Assembly (NCBI GenBank): GCA_029204225.1
Contig: CM055099.1
Span: forward strand, 47,052,042-47,116,041
Origin: Diphasiastrum complanatum
Lineage: Eukaryota > Streptophyta > Lycopodiopsida > Lycopodiales > Lycopodiaceae
DNA length: 64,000 nt
Direction: 5' to 3'
Shown here: positions 63,898-64,000 of the stretch, piece after piece
Layout: each line of letters starts with the position of its first letter
Numbering within the stretch: the first letter of the stretch is position 1
Program-made: the position numbers and the translations under genes
The notes under the pieces: generated by a model
The model's database searches: none
What the model was told of the DNA's origin: nothing
What the model saw: only the letters and a program-made list of their open reading frames with translations

Positions 63898-64000
63898 GAT
63901 CCCCTCCAGTAACTGAAGTAATCTACACAGTGTGAAGATAGTTGAGGACTATTAGCCAGAAATCATATCACATGAGAAGTGATAGATTCTGCCTCTGGAA

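Overview
The window is plant nuclear DNA. It has spliced genes with GT-AG introns, a plant-type 2-oxoglutarate (2OG)/Fe(II) dioxygenase, a U2AF65-like splicing-factor fragment, Ty1-copia and Ty3-gypsy debris with plant initiator-Met tRNA primer sites (TGGTATCAGAGC), long (CT)n arrays, and AT-rich spacers without genes. The sequence does not fix the lineage. A land plant with a large repeat-rich genome fits.

Layout. (1) Unit A, 1-16031: a spacer, a U2AF65-like gene fragment (4302-6376), a gypsy integrase scrap (7805-8125), a LINE-like scrap (8775-9023), a cluster of small hairpin motifs (9800-10307), and dioxygenase copy A (13716-15252). (2) 16032-28525: mostly featureless or simple-repeat DNA, with one convincing exon of a bHLH-MYC_N (LHW-like) protein on the minus strand (23635-23691) and a MITE-like insertion (26268-26448). 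(3) Unit B, 28526-36217: a second direct copy of unit A, shortened by large deletions, carrying dioxygenase copy B (33981-35741). (4) Unit C, 36218-39115: a third partial copy with only upstream sequence of the gene, split by a 1928-bp composite non-coding LTR element with a perfect 5-bp target-site duplication. (5) 40491-53258: a Ty3-gypsy element whose distal LTR is broken by about 11.8 kb of other elements, including a second 6.6-kb decayed chromovirus; matching ATAAT duplications mark its two ends. (6) 53700-64000: a second member of the compact LTR family, two decayed copia elements in opposite orientations, and an unassigned inverted/direct repeat cluster.

The two dioxygenase copies are the only near-complete protein-coding genes. 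They differ in instructive ways. A one-base difference just after the usual start puts an 84-aa upstream frame of copy A in phase with the enzyme in copy B, giving a predicted 449-aa protein against 376 aa. Copy B also has a two-codon insertion and a stop five residues early. The duplication offers several internal filled/empty-site comparisons, so the order of insertions and deletions can be read directly. No CRISPR, rRNA, tRNA or organellar genes were seen.
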